Positions 61,807-64,000 of a stretch of DNA of 64,000 bases are shown here, piece by piece. Source of the DNA: Phycisphaerae bacterium. Its GTDB lineage: Bacteria; Planctomycetota; Phycisphaerae; Phycisphaerales; SM1A02. The stretch spans positions 186,001 to 250,000 of the forward strand of contig PBAY01000039.1 in assembly GCA_002717655.1 (NCBI GenBank). Reading direction: 5' to 3'. Within the stretch, counting starts at the first letter, position 1, and each line of letters starts with the position of its first letter. The notes under the pieces were generated by a model that was not told where the DNA came from, did not search any database, and worked only from the letters and a program-made list of their open reading frames with translations. A program made the position numbers and the translations under genes.

Positions 61807-62949
61807 GTGAGAGCTGTTTTCTTCATTGGTTCATTGGCTACGGGCGGGGCAGAGCGGCAGTACGCCGTCATGGCCTCCGCGCTTCGCCAGCGTGGTCATG
61901 AAGTGCTTTTCCTGACAATGGAAGACAAGGCGCAGAATCCTGATTACCTCAGACTGCTTGATGGGATTGAAGTACGTGTCCTGATGAACCGAAGATGGCC
62001 TGGCCCCCTGCGACTGCTGCAGTTGTTGAACAGTTGGCGTGGGGTAAGGCGTGAGCTGTTGTCATTCAACGCGGATGTCATCTACGCAGGTCTTGAATGG
62101 CCTGACTGGCTGGCTGCTCGAGCGGCCAAAGGGATGAAGCCGCGTCCCGCTGTTGTTGCTGGAATTCGAAACTCGGCGCCGGTCGTGGGCTGGAAAAGAG
62201 CACTGCCACTCAAGAAACTGGCAAGACATGGTGGGCTTGATGCGCTTGTTGCGAATTCACATATCGGTCTGGCGGTTGCCAATGGTCTTGGAATCAGTGC
62301 TCCACTGGAACAGGTCATCGCGAACGGAATCGATACGGATCAGTTCCAGCCTGATCTTGAAGGAGCAGGAGAAGTTCGTGAGGAGATTGGTATCCCTCAG
62401 GACAGTCCCCTGATCGGACATGTCGGACGTCTGGCGGATGCCAAGGATCACCCGACACTGCTCGAGGCCTTCAGCATCGTTGCAGAGAAACGATCGAATG
62501 CCCACTTCATCTGTGTCGGGCATGGTTCCCAGGAGCGGCTGCGTTCCTTGAACGATCATGTTCGTACTGCGGGTTTCGCAGATCGATTCCATTGGATTCC
62601 GTCTCATTCGAATCTGCCGGCGTTGTATTCGGCTCTGGACATGCTGGTGCTCTCCTCCTCTTCAGAGGGGTTTCCCAATGTCGTGGCCGAAGCCATGGCA
62701 TGTGAAACGCCATGTGTCGTCACAAATGTCGGTGAAGCGGCCAATATCGTTGGCAACTTCGGTCGGTTGGCCCCTCCAGGTGATCCAGAATCGCTGGCAG
62801 TTTCGATCAAGGCCATGCTTGATGACCCCAAGCCAGGCGGAGATGCGCGAGCAAGAATCGTGGAGCACTTCAGCATCAGCCGAATGATCGAGACCACGGA
62901 GGAGATGCTGGAAACAGTGATTGCAGCCGTAGATGAAGGTTCGGATTGA
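61807..62949 (+). CDS. Glycosyltransferase family 4
   Basis: A 380-residue retaining glycosyltransferase. The N-terminal loop is FFIGSLATGGAERQYAVMAS, with IANGIDTDQFQPD between domains and the nucleotide-sugar motif SSSEGFPNVVAEAMACETPC (EX7E). It begins at GTG 61807, chosen because the fold starts there; a TTG at 61768 would add 13 residues unlike the family. The next gene is a paralogue. Substrate unknown. Confidence 0.92.
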   Translation: MRAVFFIGSLATGGAERQYAVMASALRQRGHEVLFLTMEDKAQNPDYLRLLDGIEVRVLMNRRWPGPLRLLQLLNSWRGVRRELLSFNADVIYAGLEWPDWLAARAAKGMKPRPAVVAGIRNSAPVVGWKRALPLKKLARHGGLDALVANSHIGLAVANGLGISAPLEQVIANGIDTDQFQPDLEGAGEVREEIGIPQDSPLIGHVGRLADAKDHPTLLEAFSIVAEKRSNAHFICVGHGSQERLRSLNDHVRTAGFADRFHWIPSHSNLPALYSALDMLVLSSSSEGFPNVVAEAMACETPCVVTNVGEAANIVGNFGRLAPPGDPESLAVSIKAMLDDPKPGGDARARIVEHFSISRMIETTEEMLETVIAAVDEGSD

Positions 62950-62958
62950 CGGTCGGTG

Positions 62959-62964
62959 TATGCT
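62959..62964 (+). promoter_or_regulatory. Start-proximal -10 box of the last glycosyltransferase gene
   Basis: TATGCT ends 9 nt before ATG 62974, within the 24-bp gap after the previous glycosyltransferase; no Shine-Dalgarno. Confidence 0.4.
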
Positions 62965-62973
62965 GCCCCTCGA

Positions 62974-64000
62974 ATGATCCGACTTGTCCATGTCATCAAT
63001 AATCTTCAGACCGGGGGCGCAGAGACCACACTCCTGCGACTCATGGAGCGTGTTGACCGTGATCGTTTCCAGCCGGCGGTGATCGCGATGATCGGCGAGG
63101 GCACGATCGGTCCTCAGCTTCGTGAACTCGATATTCCGGTTGTGGCGCTTGGAGCAGCAAGGCGTCGCCCGAGCCTTCGCACCTTTCTTGGCGTTCGCAG
63201 GCATCTCAAGGCGCTTCGTCCTGATGTGATCCAGGCCTGGATGTATCACTCCAATCTCGCAGCATTTCTGGCTCGACGTGGTCTGCCAGGGCAACCGAGT
63301 CTTGCCTGGAACATCAGACACTCACTCAATGACTGGAAGAATGAGCCATGGCTGACCCGCAAGGTGATCAAGGCGGGGGCCAGAAGATCTCCCCGAGTTG
63401 ATGCGGTGATTGCCAATTCACATCTGAGCATGAGTCAGCATGAAGCCATTGGCTATCGTTCCGCTCGAAATGAAGTCATTCCGAATGGGTTTGATCTGGA
63501 ATTGATCAGACCTGTAGCCGGCGCCAAGGCAACATTGCTGAAGGAACTTGGTCTCGAAGATGGCTCGATGCTCATTGGCTGTGCGGGACGATTTCATCAG
63601 GTCAAGGATCAGGCCATGCTGGCTTCAGCGGTATGCAAGATCGCCGAGACCGGGCTGGATGCTCATCTTGTACTGGTGGGTCGAGGATGCGAGCCGGGAG
63701 GCCCGGCAGAGAAGTTGCGAGATGGTCTGGGATCACGTCTTCACCTGCTGGGTGAGCGTCGCCCGCTGGCACCGGTCTTGTCTGGACTGGATTGTCTCGC
63801 CATTTCATCCCGTGGCGAAGGATTCCCCAATGTGCTTGCGGAATCCATGGCCTGTGAGACACCGTGTGTCACGACGAATGTGGGCGATGCTGCGGATATT
63901 CTGGGTGATCCAGATCGTGTTGTTCCAGTTGGGGGTGTGCAGGCCATGGCCGACGCAATCAAGTCAGTCCTGGTTCAACCAGAATCTTCCCGGGAAGCAA
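62974..64000 (+). CDS. Glycosyltransferase family 4, partial at the right edge
   Basis: The frame is open for 342 codons to the window edge, so only the C-terminus is missing. It starts RLVHVINNLQTGGAETTLLR, has VIPNGFDLELIRP at the domain junction and SSRGEGFPNVLAESMACETP as the EX7E motif. The latter is close to the matching motif of the gene upstream, so the two look like tandem paralogues. Part of the same polysaccharide cluster. Confidence 0.92.
   Translation, partial: MIRLVHVINNLQTGGAETTLLRLMERVDRDRFQPAVIAMIGEGTIGPQLRELDIPVVALGAARRRPSLRTFLGVRRHLKALRPDVIQAWMYHSNLAAFLARRGLPGQPSLAWNIRHSLNDWKNEPWLTRKVIKAGARRSPRVDAVIANSHLSMSQHEAIGYRSARNEVIPNGFDLELIRPVAGAKATLLKELGLEDGSMLIGCAGRFHQVKDQAMLASAVCKIAETGLDAHLVLVGRGCEPGGPAEKLRDGLGSRLHLLGERRPLAPVLSGLDCLAISSRGEGFPNVLAESMACETPCVTTNVGDAADILGDPDRVVPVGGVQAMADAIKSVLVQPESSREA

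Noticed and set aside
1-64000. tRNA, rRNA, CRISPR arrays, insertion sequences, att sites
   Set aside because: No tRNA T-loop pattern in context, no spaced direct repeats, no transposase-like product; the tyrosine recombinase is a chromosomal Xer type without phage genes nearby.

Overview
The window is a dense bacterial chromosome segment of about 53% GC (estimated by eye), with roughly 52 protein genes and no tRNA, rRNA, CRISPR array, insertion sequence or prophage that I could find. The gene set points to Planctomycetota, most likely the Phycisphaerae branch. The hints are a CxxCGYNL...CPECG zinc-ribbon protein, an FG-GAP/ASPIC protein paired with TPR proteins, a NagB-PIG-L fusion, type III glutamine synthetase, and many exported or lipobox proteins. 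This assignment is inference; no phylogenetic marker settles it.

Layout. 1-4.5 kb: a membrane protein and trpC, a CPBP protease, trpS, xerD and a small Cys-rich gene. 4.7-8.7 kb: a flagellar operon (small ORF, flgF, flgG, flgA, flgH; no flgI). 8.7-23.3 kb: housekeeping genes (dus, thyA-folA, an orphan ABC ATPase, an HtrA protease, panB, glutamine synthetase III, gpmA, xth, oligopeptidase B) mixed with exported proteins of unknown function. 23.3-29.2 kb: a tripartite RND efflux operon. 29.2-35.4 kb: EamA transporter, ABC exporter with peptidase E, tag, a Tat-exported amidase and a zinc-ribbon protein. 35.5-41.7 kb: TPR lipoprotein, FG-GAP/ASPIC lipoprotein, TPR membrane protein, TPR-sulfotransferase. 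41.7-47.8 kb: isoaspartyl peptidase, a 517-bp gene-free stretch holding a probable structured RNA with an intrinsic terminator, the NagB fusion, ppk1 and sixA. 47.8-64 kb: a surface polysaccharide cluster (epimerases, flippase, WbpB/WbpD/WbpE-like enzymes, AsnB-type amidotransferase, sulfotransferase, glycosyltransferases, methyltransferase, deacetylase), running off the right edge.

How genes work together. WbpB-, WbpE- and WbpD-like enzymes would oxidise, aminate and acetylate C3 of a UDP-GlcNAc-derived uronic acid. AsnB may amidate its carboxyl, while sulfotransferase and methyltransferase add further decoration and the PglK-like ABC protein may flip the lipid-linked product. WbpA- and WbpI-type partners are not in the window.

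Two global patterns stand out. First, many genes that look like operon heads have a TANNNT-type -10 box 6-10 bp before the start codon and no Shine-Dalgarno, as expected of leaderless mRNAs, while operon-internal genes such as flgF have clean AGGAGG sites. Second, all eleven convergent gene pairs meet within 60 bp or overlap by up to 50 bp, and only one clear intrinsic terminator was found, at 43001-43036 beside the candidate RNA.
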